The position numbers and the translations under genes were made by a program. Shown one piece after another: positions 33,637-41,537 of a stretch of 64,000 nucleotides of DNA (the stretch's first letter is position 1; the number at the start of each line of letters is the position of its first letter). The notes below the pieces were generated by a model, which ran no database searches, was not told where the DNA came from, and saw nothing but the letters and a program-made list of their open reading frames with translations. Source of the stretch: SPGG2 sp964194625 (GTDB taxonomy: Bacteria > Pseudomonadota > Gammaproteobacteria > Acidiferrobacterales > SPGG2); assembly GCA_964194625.1 (NCBI GenBank), contig CAXMNC010000230.1, positions 5,312 to 69,311 of the forward strand. Reading direction: 5' to 3'.

Positions 33637-34136
33637 CTAACGATCGAGACCACATCCCGCATCATCGCAAGCCGCCCGTGTTTTTTGCTTAACATCTTTC
33701 GAATTGTTTGAGGTATCGGTTGCCACTCGCTCGCTGAGTAGCATCGCCACTTGCGCGCCGACGGACATATCATCCGGTCGACCAAAGACGTGATAACGCA
33801 CGATACCGAACCTGTTGATAAAGATTAAAGTGAGTGTTCCATACATGCGGTAGGCATGCATGGTCAGCGGAAAGTCTTGACCCGCTTCGTGCGCATCGAT
33901 ACCAACCGGGAAGTTGACGTGATACTGGTGGAGAAACGCCTGCAGCGCGTGGCAGCGAATGTTTCTTGCAAGCGTTGCGCCTGTGGGATCCCATGAGCAA
34001 CAGATCCCGGACATAACATCTGAAAGGTATGAAGCGCTATCACGCGCCCGCGAAGTTTATCTAGGCTCAGATCGTTGTTCGCGTTGAACCACTGAGTTAC
34101 ATGCCATGTCGGGGCGGGCTTGATGGAGGCCGTATT
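33637..34136 (-). pseudogene. Peroxiredoxin/redoxin family gene, internally deleted and frameshifted
   Basis: The C-terminal part is open from 34014 (ALQAFLHQYHVNFPVGIDAH ... FGRPDDMSVGAQVAMLL). The missing N-terminus is present immediately upstream in another frame (TWHVTQWFNANNDLSLDKL, RVIALHTFQMLCPGSVAHG). Compared with intact family members, about 25-30 codons that normally join the two blocks (a GLHTVFEHH-type strand) are lost, and CPGC has become CPGS. No start codon or ribosome site is found at 34136. The gene is dead. Confidence 0.75.
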
Positions 34137-34275
34137 CTTGAGAGCGGACCATGGATCATCTCATCATCGATCGAATGGGCACATACCCAACTGGGAGCCT
34201 CTAATTCTTGCACTTTCCCGGGGGCGCTCGAGCTGTAGATACGATATATATGTAGCCTCCCGGATGGGTATGCGG

Positions 34276-34406
34276 TATATTGCGCCGCGCGGTTTATGAA
34301 TGTAGGTCTGTTCGGAAAATCCCTCCCAAGGTTCGCCCGCAATCTCCTTTCTGTAAACTGCACGAACGTTGTGACATTTAATACTTTTTTTGAGGATCTT
34401 TATATT
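34276..34406 (+). promoter_or_regulatory. Cold-shock promoter and long 5' leader, copy 1
   Basis: A GGTATATT box at about 34274-34281 looks like a -10 element. It is followed by a leader of about 120 bases whose first 70 bases (from GTTTATGAATGTAGGTCT) are nearly identical to the leader of the second cold-shock gene at 41149. Long structured leaders controlling translation are typical of cspA mRNAs. The TTGAGGATC just before the ATG supplies the ribosome site. Confidence 0.6.
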
Positions 34407-34610
34407 ATGCGTACGGGAACTATAAAGTGGTTCAGTGAATCCAAAGGATATGGTTTTATCACGCCGGAGGATGGCAGCAAGGACGTTTTTGTTCACCACT
34501 CCGCAATTACCGGCACGGGTTTTAAGTCCCTGGCTGAGGGGCAACGCGTGACATTCGAGGTTCAACAGGGCCCCAAGGGCCTACAGGCGGTTGAGGTTAC
34601 TACCGCCTAG
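34407..34610 (+). CDS. Cold-shock protein (CspA family), copy 1
   Basis: A 67-residue cold-shock domain protein: TGTIKWFSESKGYGFITPED contains RNP1 (KGYGFI) and KDVFVHHSAI contains RNP2 (VFVHH). It is an RNA chaperone that melts secondary structure in mRNA. It is about 85% identical by eye to the protein at 41261. It is preceded by a long conserved leader and followed by a strong terminator, so it is a single-gene transcript. Confidence 0.95.
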   Translation: MRTGTIKWFSESKGYGFITPEDGSKDVFVHHSAITGTGFKSLAEGQRVTFEVQQGPKGLQAVEVTTA

Positions 34611-34640
34611 CGCCTTACGATAGTAGATTTGAATTCAGGA

Positions 34641-34666
34641 CCCCGCTGCATGGCGGGGTTTTTTTT
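34641..34666 (+). terminator. Rho-independent terminator after cold-shock gene 1
   Basis: CCCCGC (34641-34646) pairs with GCGGGG (34653-34658) around a TGCATG loop, followed by eight T. It is a textbook intrinsic terminator placed 30 bp after the stop. Confidence 0.92.
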
Positions 34667-34717
34667 GGGCGAAAAAAATACTACGTGGTTCGCGCATAGC
34701 GGCACGCCGTCGGGTCG

Positions 34718-34984
34718 TTAGCGGCGTTTGCGGGCTTGCGTTCGACGCGGGTCTTCGAAGCGCACGCGAAGCGCATTGCCGCTATAGGTCTTGCCATCTA
34801 GGGCAGCGAGGGCCGCACGCGCCTCATGCCCCTCCATTTCGACAAAACCAAAGCCGCGGCACTTGCGTGTGAAGATATCTGCAGCTACTTCTACCGACCG
34901 CACGGTACCGAACTCTGCAAACAATTCCCGCACGGACTGTTCCGAGGCTTCGGCCGGCAAGTTACCAACAAACATTTTTTTCAA
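34718..34984 (-). CDS. RRM-domain RNA-binding protein
   Basis: An 88-residue protein comprising one RRM fold. RNP2 is MFVGNLP at the N-terminus and RNP1 is CRGFGFVEM near residue 46, followed by the basic tail RRTQARKRR. Single-RRM proteins are common in cyanobacteria and many proteobacteria and are often cold-induced. Its location beside a cold-shock gene, convergent and sharing the terminator zone, fits a role in RNA folding at low temperature. The ribosome site is moderate. Confidence 0.9.
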   Translation of the reverse strand: MKKMFVGNLPAEASEQSVRELFAEFGTVRSVEVAADIFTRKCRGFGFVEMEGHEARAALAALDGKTYSGNALRVRFEDPRRTQARKRR

Positions 34985-35113
34985 ATGTGTCTCCTCGCTG
35001 AATTAGACAACCAGTGTAATCGACTAAACCCTTTAGGTCCACCAGTGCCGCTATGATACCAACACATTGACGCACCGGTCTGCGCCTGACATCGCTGGGC
35101 CGATTCCTTATCC

Positions 35114-35581
35114 TTGACGATTAAGGAGATCGAACGTGCCGGCCAACCAATAATCATTACTCAAGAAGGGGTTTCGGCGGTAAAGGAAGCGATTCGATAC
35201 CTACGTGCGGCCAGTTCCTTGCCTTTACTTAAGATCTCGATCGGCATGTCGTTGGCTGCCGAAGACCATGTCAAAGAACTCGGTCCAGCCGGAACATTGG
35301 GGCACCGAGGCCTCACCGGCAGTTGCCCCCCAAATCGCGTAAATCGTTATGGGGCGTGGAAGGAGGCCATAGGAGAGGCCATTTACTATGGTCGAGACGA
35401 TGCGCGGGACGTAGTCATGGCGCTAATCATTGACGACGGTGTGCCTAGTCATGGCCACCGACACCACATCTTCGATCCCGCTTTTCGCATTGTGGGCGTC
35501 GCTTGTGGTCCCCACGCTATCTAGAATCAATGTCTGTGTACCTTCGCGGGCGGCTATATAGAGCGCCCCCAGGGGCAGTAA
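35114..35581 (+). pseudogene. CAP (SCP/PR-1) domain gene, 5'-truncated with premature amber codon
   Basis: A CAP-domain match runs from IITQEGVSAVKEAIRYL through DHVKELGPAGTLGH, NRYGAWKEAIGEAIYYG and IIDDGVPSHGHRHHIF. It stops at TAG 35522-35524 right after CGPHAI. The same frame continues with NQCLCTFAGGYIERPQGQ to a TAA at 35581, which matches the normal family C-terminus, so the TAG is a nonsense mutation. The signal peptide and first helix expected upstream are missing; only a TTG could serve as start. Intact relatives are secreted proteins of about 200 residues. Confidence 0.78.
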
Positions 35582-35788
35582 GTGCTTAAACCGCGCTCGT
35601 CTGGGTATCGGGGGAGCGCTAGGCTTGGCTGCTCAAAAAGTGGCATAGGCAACGTTTTTCGGTTTCAATCTAACTTGGCCCATCCTTTAAGTATTTGTTG
35701 TTTAACGATTTTCCCTATACCCCCGTACTCTGTGGCATGCGAATTGCAATCATAATGCCAAGACACTAACCGAAAGGGTGCCTTAGCC

Positions 35789-36598
35789 ATGAAAAACGTC
35801 CTCAGGCGGGACGAAACCAGGATGGACCAACCCTCCACCGCCGTCGATGATCTGTACAGCGACGATTCGCCACCCACGTTTATTACCCCGCTGCCCGACA
35901 AGGCGAAAACGGGAGAAACAGCCGTGCCTACGAGCCGGCGGCTATGGGCGCTGTTCGACAGGATGCGTAATCGCGAGCACGACCCTTACCGGCATCTTCT
36001 GATGCTGCGATTCGTGCTTCTGAATCTAGCGGCCTTTGCGCTCTTAGGTGTTGCTTATGTTCATGGTTTTGTCGATATGGTCGTCGCCGCCGATCGAACA
36101 TACTTGTCTGTGGTCATTGGCCTCGTGTTCTTGGTCGGCCTTGGACTTTGCGGGCGCAAGGTCTGGCAAACGAGCCGAGAGCTCGATCGGGTGCGGAAAC
36201 CCGATGCGTTTGCTCGATCTAGCGAGCTAGAGCGGTTGCGATCACGCGACCCAGAGGGCCGCGGAAATCTCATCAGCGTCTTGCGCTTGACGCTTTCCCA
36301 CCGCATTTCCATCGTGCGCCACATCGCCAACACTCTGGTACTGCTCGGACTTATCGGTACCGTGCTTGGCTTTATCATCGCACTGTCTGGTGTCGATGCA
36401 GAGCGTGCCTCAGACATCGATGCGATCACGCCGATGATCTCTACTTTGATAAGTGGCATGTCGACGGCGCTTTACACAACGTTGGTGGGCGCCATCCTGA
36501 ACGTATGGCTCATGGCCAACCATCAGATGTTGACAAGCGGTACGGTTAAACTTATGGCTTTGCTAATGGAGTCGGCGGAGACGCATGCGCGAGATTGA
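35789..36598 (+). CDS. TolQ/ExbB/MotA-like proton channel protein
   Basis: A 269-residue membrane protein. After a charged N-terminus of about 70 residues come helices near 73-92, 105-125 and then the conserved MotA_ExbB block NTLVLLGLIGTVLGFIIALSG (split here: NTLVLLGLIGTVLGF, residues 180-200). The last helix is STLISGMSTALYTTLVGAIL. The Gly/Thr-rich helix pair matches TolQ/ExbB proton channels. The start ATG at 35789 has an AAAGGGTG site. Its end overlaps the following ExbD-like gene by 14 bp, so translation is coupled. It is distinct from the ZorA-like protein at 26.8 kb. Confidence 0.85.
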   Translation: MKNVLRRDETRMDQPSTAVDDLYSDDSPPTFITPLPDKAKTGETAVPTSRRLWALFDRMRNREHDPYRHLLMLRFVLLNLAAFALLGVAYVHGFVDMVVAADRTYLSVVIGLVFLVGLGLCGRKVWQTSRELDRVRKPDAFARSSELERLRSRDPEGRGNLISVLRLTLSHRISIVRHIANTLVLLGLIGTVLGFIIALSGVDAERASDIDAITPMISTLISGMSTALYTTLVGAILNVWLMANHQMLTSGTVKLMALLMESAETHARD

Positions 36599-37190
36599 TT
36601 TCTTTGATGACGAGAGCGGCGCTACCGTATTTCGCGATGTCATCATGTTAGCCCTGGCTGGATTTGTCATGCTGGTGCTGCTGTTACTACCTCATCTAAA
36701 TCCTCGAGCGACCCCACAAGATCCGACCCCTAGGCCGGGCAACGTAATGGTCGAACTTCGTTGGCCGGATGAGTTGAATGTCGACGTTGACCTCTGGGTG
36801 CAAGCGCCGGGAGATGTACCGGTCGGTTATTCAAATCAAGGTAGCGCTATCTTTAATCTGTTGCGCGATGACCTCGGTCACATTAACGACGCCACCGACC
36901 TCAATTATGAATTTTCGTACAGTCGTGGTGTGCCGGCGGGAGAATATACGGTCAATCTTCATCTCTACAGAAATCTGGCGAACGTCTACCCAATTCCGGC
37001 GGTCGTTGCGGTAAGCGTGAAGAATTCACCGAATTTGCCCGCTCAACAAATTCTGTCGACCAAACTTAATCTGTCGCATGAAGATGAAGAACTCACGGCC
37101 TTTCGATTCAAGCTTGATGAAGAAGGGCGTCTACTAAGTGGTAGTGTCCACAATCTGCCGCGGCCGTTGCGGGCATCAACTAGGCGATGA
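36585..37190 (+). CDS. ExbD/TolR-like single-pass protein with beta-sandwich-like periplasmic domain
   Basis: A 201-residue protein with one transmembrane helix (residues 18-40) preceded by an Asp in FRDVIMLALAGFVML, the expected proton-relay position of ExbD/TolR. The exported part (VMVELRWPDELNVDVDLWVQ ... GEYTVNLHLYRN) looks like a beta-sandwich similar to DUF2135/YfaP-type domains. It is not the TolR or OmpA fold. The start has a GGCGGAG ribosome site within the upstream gene. The downstream gene overlaps by 4 bp (ATGA). It is likely to pair with the TolQ-like protein as a force-transducing stator with a novel output domain. Confidence 0.75.
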   Translation: MREIDFFDDESGATVFRDVIMLALAGFVMLVLLLLPHLNPRATPQDPTPRPGNVMVELRWPDELNVDVDLWVQAPGDVPVGYSNQGSAIFNLLRDDLGHINDATDLNYEFSYSRGVPAGEYTVNLHLYRNLANVYPIPAVVAVSVKNSPNLPAQQILSTKLNLSHEDEELTAFRFKLDEEGRLLSGSVHNLPRPLRASTRR

Positions 37191-37690
37191 ATTACGTCTT
37201 CTATCTATTCGTCATGTCGGTGGGACTGATAACAGCGCTTGCTGCGATCAGCATCTGGTCCCCACGCGCACTCTGGGTGAAAGTCGGCGCACTGACGCTA
37301 GTTACGCTGTTTTTGCCTGCTGCTTATGTCAGTTTGGTAGAGTTGTTGAGTCGTCCTAAGCCGATCGCCCTTGAATGGGGGAATCGTGATCTATCGAAGG
37401 CGGTGGTGTTACATGCTGACTGGCGGGAAGGTGAGAGCATCTATCTGTGGCTCAGGGTTCCCGGGATTGATGATCCACGAGCGTACGTGCTTCCTTGGAA
37501 TCAAAAACAGGCTGAACAGCTCTTTGCCGCTCAGCGGGAGGCGGAATCACGACGGACCGAAGTGCATGTCGAACGTCCCTTTGGTCGTGACCAGGAGGAG
37601 AGTCAGCAACTAGTGTTTTATGCTGTGCCGCAGCCAGCTCCACCACCCAAAGTGACACCGGCCAACAACACGTTTTTCTATCAGCCGTGA
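37187..37690 (+). CDS. Conserved two-helix membrane protein of the proton-channel operon
   Basis: A 167-residue protein. Two N-terminal transmembrane helices (residues 4-24 and 30-52) precede a soluble C-terminal domain (LEWGNRDLSKAVVLHADWRE ... RAYVLPWNQKQAEQLFAAQRE) and a Pro-rich tail. No named family is recognised. ATGA start/stop overlap with the preceding gene indicates translational coupling, so it is probably a structural partner of the TolQ/ExbD-like pair. Confidence 0.7.
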   Translation: MNYVFYLFVMSVGLITALAAISIWSPRALWVKVGALTLVTLFLPAAYVSLVELLSRPKPIALEWGNRDLSKAVVLHADWREGESIYLWLRVPGIDDPRAYVLPWNQKQAEQLFAAQREAESRRTEVHVERPFGRDQEESQQLVFYAVPQPAPPPKVTPANNTFFYQP

Positions 37691-37937
37691 TGTCGCCGGG
37701 CTGAACAGCTGACAAAGTAAGTTAGGATTAGATGTGCGTCAGCGACTTGACCGGGTTTTCTGGAACCAAAGATTTACCGGAGGCATCTCGGTAGTGCGTA
37801 CTAAAGAAGTTGTACATAGCCCGCAGGCAACGCATGGCGCGGTTAGCGTAGGCATTACCGTGTTCCTGCCAGAGTTCCTGGTGGCGTTCAGTGATCATAC
37901 AATTCGCAGATTACTTCTAGGCTGGTAGCGTAACGAC
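37691..37937. other. Intergenic stretch within the proton-channel operon
   Basis: About 250 bp with no convincing gene; an open frame from 37734 lacks family features. It could hold a promoter for the last two genes of the cluster. Confidence 0.4.
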
Positions 37938-38096
37938 ATGCAGTGGTGGATGATCCTTGCGATCGAATTCCCGCTGTTGGGTATAGGTGGGATTCTTACC
38001 GATATTCGACTCTCCAAGAGAAGCGGGAGGATGTTGACCGAGTGCCCCCATGATACCGAAGTACAGGCTACGAAAAACCTAAGTGGCAAAGGCTGA
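37938..38096 (+). CDS. Very small membrane protein
   Basis: A 52-residue frame beginning MQWWMILAIEFPLLGIGGIL. One transmembrane helix is followed by a charged C-terminus (DIRLSKRSGRMLTECPHD). The stop is 2 bp before the next gene, and similar small Trp-rich membrane proteins occur near this kind of cluster. The ribosome site is poor, so the gene remains probable rather than certain. Confidence 0.5.
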   Translation: MQWWMILAIEFPLLGIGGILTDIRLSKRSGRMLTECPHDTEVQATKNLSGKG

Positions 38097-38098
38097 GG

Positions 38099-38716
38099 AT
38101 GCGCAAGCCTGGATCCATGCGCGGGCTAGAAGAACTCGGTCGTGTGCGACTTAGCCCGAATTTTTACATGCGTGATTTTCTCTATTCTGAAATCGCCAAC
38201 TTCTACACTATCCCCAACATTCCAGAGTATCCCAATCTCGCCATTGCTACGGGAACACAACTGTGTGAGGAGTTACTTGAGCCATTACAGGCAACCTTTG
38301 GGCGTATTGCGGTTCGTTCTGGCTATCGTGCGGCGGCGGTGACTGAGTTCGGCAACAAGCGCGGGCAGGGCGCGAGCATTGAGGCCAATGCCGCTTATCA
38401 CGTTTGGGATCTACGAGATTCCGAGGGGTGCCTAGGCGCAGCCGCCTGTATCGTGATTCCTTGGTTCGCAGATCGCTACGAGCAGGGGGCTGACTGGCGT
38501 GAACTCGCCTGGTGGATTCATGACCACATACCTTATTCGCACCTTCAATTCTTCCCGAAGCTTTGTGCCTTCAACATTCAATGGTATGAGCGGCCGACGC
38601 GCAGAATCGACAGTTTCATTGCACCCAAAGGTTGTCTCACTAAGCCCGGTATGCCAAATCATGAAGGCAGTCATTCAAAGTGGTACCGGGATTTCCCAAC
38701 CCTCTCTAAGACCTAG
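38099..38716 (+). CDS. Peptidase M15-like conserved protein
   Basis: A 205-residue protein with LSPNFYMRDFLYSEIANFY near the start, then RIAVRSGYRAAAV, AYHVWDLRDSEGCLG and a long conserved C-terminus (WWIHDHIPYSHLQFFPKL). SGYR followed by a spaced His/Asp is reminiscent of the M15 D-Ala-D-Ala peptidase fold, but the full zinc-ligand set is not clear, so enzymatic activity is uncertain. No signal peptide is seen. It closes the TolQ/ExbD-like cluster and starts 2 bp after the small membrane protein. Confidence 0.65.
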   Translation: MRKPGSMRGLEELGRVRLSPNFYMRDFLYSEIANFYTIPNIPEYPNLAIATGTQLCEELLEPLQATFGRIAVRSGYRAAAVTEFGNKRGQGASIEANAAYHVWDLRDSEGCLGAAACIVIPWFADRYEQGADWRELAWWIHDHIPYSHLQFFPKLCAFNIQWYERPTRRIDSFIAPKGCLTKPGMPNHEGSHSKWYRDFPTLSKT

Positions 38717-38854
38717 ACGCTCACATTCCGAATTCACCGTGTTAATCTGGCAGCGCGGATGAACCATGGGTCTTGCCGGCATCTTCATTCGGTTTCGAAA
38801 CTATCAAGACCATGTCGGTCTCTCATATCTACTTCTTGTCTGACTGATTTCCTA

Positions 38855-39577
38855 TTAAGCGAAGAATGCCCTTTCTAGCGCCTCTACATCGACACCGAGA
38901 AGTTTTTTGATGGCTCGATGGCCTATGTCGGTTACATGGATATTTCGACTATTCGATTGTTTGCGAAGCCAGCGCTGTTTTACGAACGCGTCTGTCATGG
39001 CCTGACCAAGGCTGCCGCCAAGATGTGGTTTGCGTTCGCTCCAGTCGAGGCACTGGCGCGCGAGCAAGCGTCGACGTTTACGAAACTTGACAAGGTCAAT
39101 ACCGAGATCTTTAAAGAACTGCTCACCGGTAGCAGGGACTAGAAAATCATCTTCACCACTCAGTTTGATTACATCATGTGCTTGTAGTGCTTCTGTAACC
39201 GCGATACCCAAGCAACCTGCCAGGTGGTTGTAGCAAGTTCGAGCGAAACAGACATCGTTTCTTCGTTTGGCGGCGGGCTTGGCGTTTGTATTGGGTGCAA
39301 TACGGGCGAGTGCTTCGATTGCATCAGCGATATCGGGCGATGCGAGACGATAAAAACGATGTCGGCCCTGCGGCAGGATATTGAGCAAGCCGGCACCGTC
39401 GAGTTTGCTCAGGTGAAAACTAGCCGTTTGTGGCGTCACGCCTGCCCCATGAGCGAGCTCTCTTGCGGTGAGCGCGCGGCCGTCTAGGAGGGCGGCCACG
39501 ATCGCGGCCCGTGTCTCATCTCCGAGCAAGGTGCCAATAATGGCGATATCTTGGGCTGCTGGCATGAACATCAGCAT
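38855..39577 (-). CDS. ArsR-family winged-helix regulator with C-terminal extension
   Basis: A protein of about 236-240 residues. The N-terminal ArsR domain (LGDETRAAIVAALLDG, recognition region TPQTASFHLSKLDGAGLL) is followed by a conserved helical extension of about 130 residues. That extension carries DVCFARTCYNHLAGCLG and a CLDWSERKPHLGG motif; the clustered Cys/His residues suggest a ligand or metal. Starts at 39577, 39571 and 39565 are all possible. Direct repeats ATCGATCT at 39576-39583 and 39604-39611 sit at the start and could be operator half-sites. It lies downstream of the YcaQ gene on the same strand. Confidence 0.85.
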   Translation of the reverse strand: MLMFMPAAQDIAIIGTLLGDETRAAIVAALLDGRALTARELAHGAGVTPQTASFHLSKLDGAGLLNILPQGRHRFYRLASPDIADAIEALARIAPNTNAKPAAKRRNDVCFARTCYNHLAGCLGIAVTEALQAHDVIKLSGEDDFLVPATGEQFFKDLGIDLVKFRKRRRLLARQCLDWSERKPHLGGSLGQAMTDAFVKQRWLRKQSNSRNIHVTDIGHRAIKKLLGVDVEALERAFFA

Positions 39578-39609
39578 CGATCTGTTATCATAGTTCGATG
39601 CTAATCGAT

Positions 39610-40863
39610 CTATTTCTGTATATCAACTGGTGGACATGTCAGGGGTGCACGTAGGCTTCGGGCGAGGTTGCCACGTCGAGTAAGCGCGACATGCTTCAAG
39701 CCCAGCCAAGCGGTGAGCCTATATAGTTCTTGTGCGAGCGCCTGCGCTACGCGTGCCCCGTCAATCCCAACTTCGCCGTGGGCGGCTAGAACGCATAGCG
39801 TTCGGCTTAATCGATCGACCTTAAGATCCACACGTGCTACGAGCCGTTCATTAAGGAGAAACGGCAAGACATAATAGCCGTGTTTGCGTTTTTCGGCCGG
39901 CGTATAGATTTCAAGCCGATAGCGAAAGTCGAATAGCCTTTCTGTGCGTGAACGTTCCCATATTAATGGGTCAAAGGGAGACAGGAGTGCCGACCCAAAC
40001 ACCCGACGCGGTATCCGGGCACGCGGATCAAGGTACGTGCACCCACGCCAACCATCCACTTGTACCGATAAGAGATCTCCATTTTCCACAAGCTCAGCAA
40101 TGCGCTGTTTGGTGTTGATAGTGGGCAGGCGAAAGTAGTCACGTAGATCCGCCTCAGTTGCAACGCCGAGGGCGCGGGCGGCGAGTCGCACCAATTTGCG
40201 TTGAGCTTCCGATTCAGTCGGTGTGGGTAATGCAATGATGTCGGCCGGTAACACCCGTTCAGTCAGGTCGTAAACTCGCTCGAAACGGCGACGGGTATGA
40301 GCGGTGATCTGGCCAGACCAAAACAAGTACTCGAGTGCAGTCTTGCCATCGCCCCACCTCCACGAACCACCTAGTCGGCCTCGATTGCTGAGTTCCCGGG
40401 CACTCAATGGGCCCCGTTCTCGAATTTCATCCAAAACCGAATCGACATAACGACGCTGACCACGCACCGCCCTCACCACATGGGCATAGACACCTTTGAG
40501 TTGTTTAGCTTGCGCCATCCGCCAACGCAACAGCGGATGTAGCGCAAGCGGTAGCAAAGAGGCCTCGTGGCCCCAGTACTCGAAAAGCTCACGCCGATGC
40601 GGATCGAACGCCTTGGTATCGAATGTCGCGATATTGTAAGCACCCACGCGTGAGAAAGCGGGCAGGTAGTGCGACCGCACCAGCACGTTAATGGAGTCGA
40701 TCTGGAGTAGGCCCATTTGCTCAATCGCTTTTCGAACTCGCGGCCAGGTGGCTCGAGTCTGCGAGCGAGGCTTGCCGAAGCCCTGTGCGGCGAGGGTGAT
40801 GCGGCGCGCTTCAGCCAAACTGATGTGATTTTCCGCCAACTCTCCTTCCTCGAATTGACCCAC
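39610..40863 (-). CDS. ycaQ: YcaQ/AlkX-type DNA glycosylase (winged-helix HTH_42 family)
   Basis: A 417-residue protein of the AlkZ/YcaQ family, which excises crosslinks and bulky alkyl lesions. Recognisable parts are ISLAEARRITLAAQGFG, the catalytic LLQIDSINVLVRSHYLPAFSR-type region (QID motif), the FEYWGHEASLLP block and DPLIWERSRTERLFDFRYR. The QxD version resembles E. coli YcaQ rather than Streptomyces AlkZ. The start is uncertain: GTG at 40863, or a TTG eight codons further in that is closer to the GGAAGGAG site. The ArsR gene follows 33 bp downstream, so the regulator may be read from the same transcript. Confidence 0.85.
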   Translation of the reverse strand: MGQFEEGELAENHISLAEARRITLAAQGFGKPRSQTRATWPRVRKAIEQMGLLQIDSINVLVRSHYLPAFSRVGAYNIATFDTKAFDPHRRELFEYWGHEASLLPLALHPLLRWRMAQAKQLKGVYAHVVRAVRGQRRYVDSVLDEIRERGPLSARELSNRGRLGGSWRWGDGKTALEYLFWSGQITAHTRRRFERVYDLTERVLPADIIALPTPTESEAQRKLVRLAARALGVATEADLRDYFRLPTINTKQRIAELVENGDLLSVQVDGWRGCTYLDPRARIPRRVFGSALLSPFDPLIWERSRTERLFDFRYRLEIYTPAEKRKHGYYVLPFLLNERLVARVDLKVDRLSRTLCVLAAHGEVGIDGARVAQALAQELYRLTAWLGLKHVALTRRGNLARSLRAPLTCPPVDIQK

Positions 40864-41117
40864 AAGTTTACGGCTTTTTCCTTATTACTGCCGACCGCGT
40901 AATGCTCGGGACGATAAACTCCGAAACAGCACTGCTGCATAGCCCAACAACACAGTGGGCATGGTTTCCGGCGCCAGCCTGCGAGACCAGCGATCACCCA
41001 TATGCTAGCCAGGTCGGTTAGATTTGGTCTTTGTCATCAGGATGTTGGGTTAGTACGCCAGGCGGGTAGGTGGCTTGGTGCGAGGGTCAGGTCTTACCTA
41101 GCACCCATGCCCGAAAT

Positions 41118-41260
41118 GTGGTATATTTTAGTGGACTGCACGAGCGCAGTTTATGAATGTAGGTCTTTTCGGAAAATCCCTCCAAGGTTCGCCCGTAATC
41201 TCCCTTTTGTAATCTGCACGTAAGGTCATTTCCATTAATTTATTTGAGGATCATTAAGTT
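41118..41260 (+). promoter_or_regulatory. Cold-shock promoter and long 5' leader, copy 2
   Basis: GGTATATT at about 41120-41127 is a likely -10 box. From 41149 the leader repeats the copy-1 leader with few changes (GTTTATGAATGTAGGTCTtTTCGGAAAATCC, written here only in part) over about 70 bases. It then diverges except for the TTGAGGATC ribosome region. Conservation outside the coding region implies RNA-level regulation. Confidence 0.6.
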
Positions 41261-41467
41261 ATGCGTACGGGAACTGTAAAGTGGTTCAGTGAATCCAAAG
41301 GATATGGTTTTATCACGCCGGAGGATGGCGGCAAGGACGTTTTTGTCCACCACTCCGCAATTACAGGCACGGGTTTTAAGTCCCTGGTTGAGGGGCAACG
41401 TGTTAGCTTTGATGTCAAAGATGGACCGAAGGGTTTACAAGCGGTCGACGTGGCTGCCAGCGGCTAA
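41261..41467 (+). CDS. Cold-shock protein (CspA family), copy 2
   Basis: A 68-residue cold-shock domain protein almost identical to the copy at 34407 through TEDGxKDVFVHHSAITGTGFK. It differs in the C-terminal part (VSFDVKDGPKGLQAVDVAAS). RNP1 (KGYGFI) and RNP2 (VFVHH) are intact. It is a paralog that duplicated together with its leader, and the coding and leader divergence are similar. It is followed by a strong terminator. Confidence 0.95.
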   Translation: MRTGTVKWFSESKGYGFITPEDGGKDVFVHHSAITGTGFKSLVEGQRVSFDVKDGPKGLQAVDVAASG

Positions 41468-41493
41468 CGTTCAGCGCCAGGAGATTTGACATG

Positions 41494-41525
41494 GAAACCC
41501 CGCCAACCGGCGGGGTTTCTTTTTT
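41494..41525 (+). terminator. Rho-independent terminator after cold-shock gene 2
   Basis: GAAACCCCGCC (41494-41504) pairs perfectly with GGCGGGGTTTC (41509-41519) around an AACC loop and is followed by a T-run. It also lies at the 3' end of the convergent PBP gene, so it may act in both directions. Confidence 0.92.
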
Positions 41526-41537
41526 CGCCACCGTAAA

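Noticed and set aside
40864..41000. Small minus-strand peptide upstream of ycaQ (MPTVLLGYAAVLF).
   Set aside because: No ribosome site, no family and the frame ends before ycaQ. Coding support is too weak.
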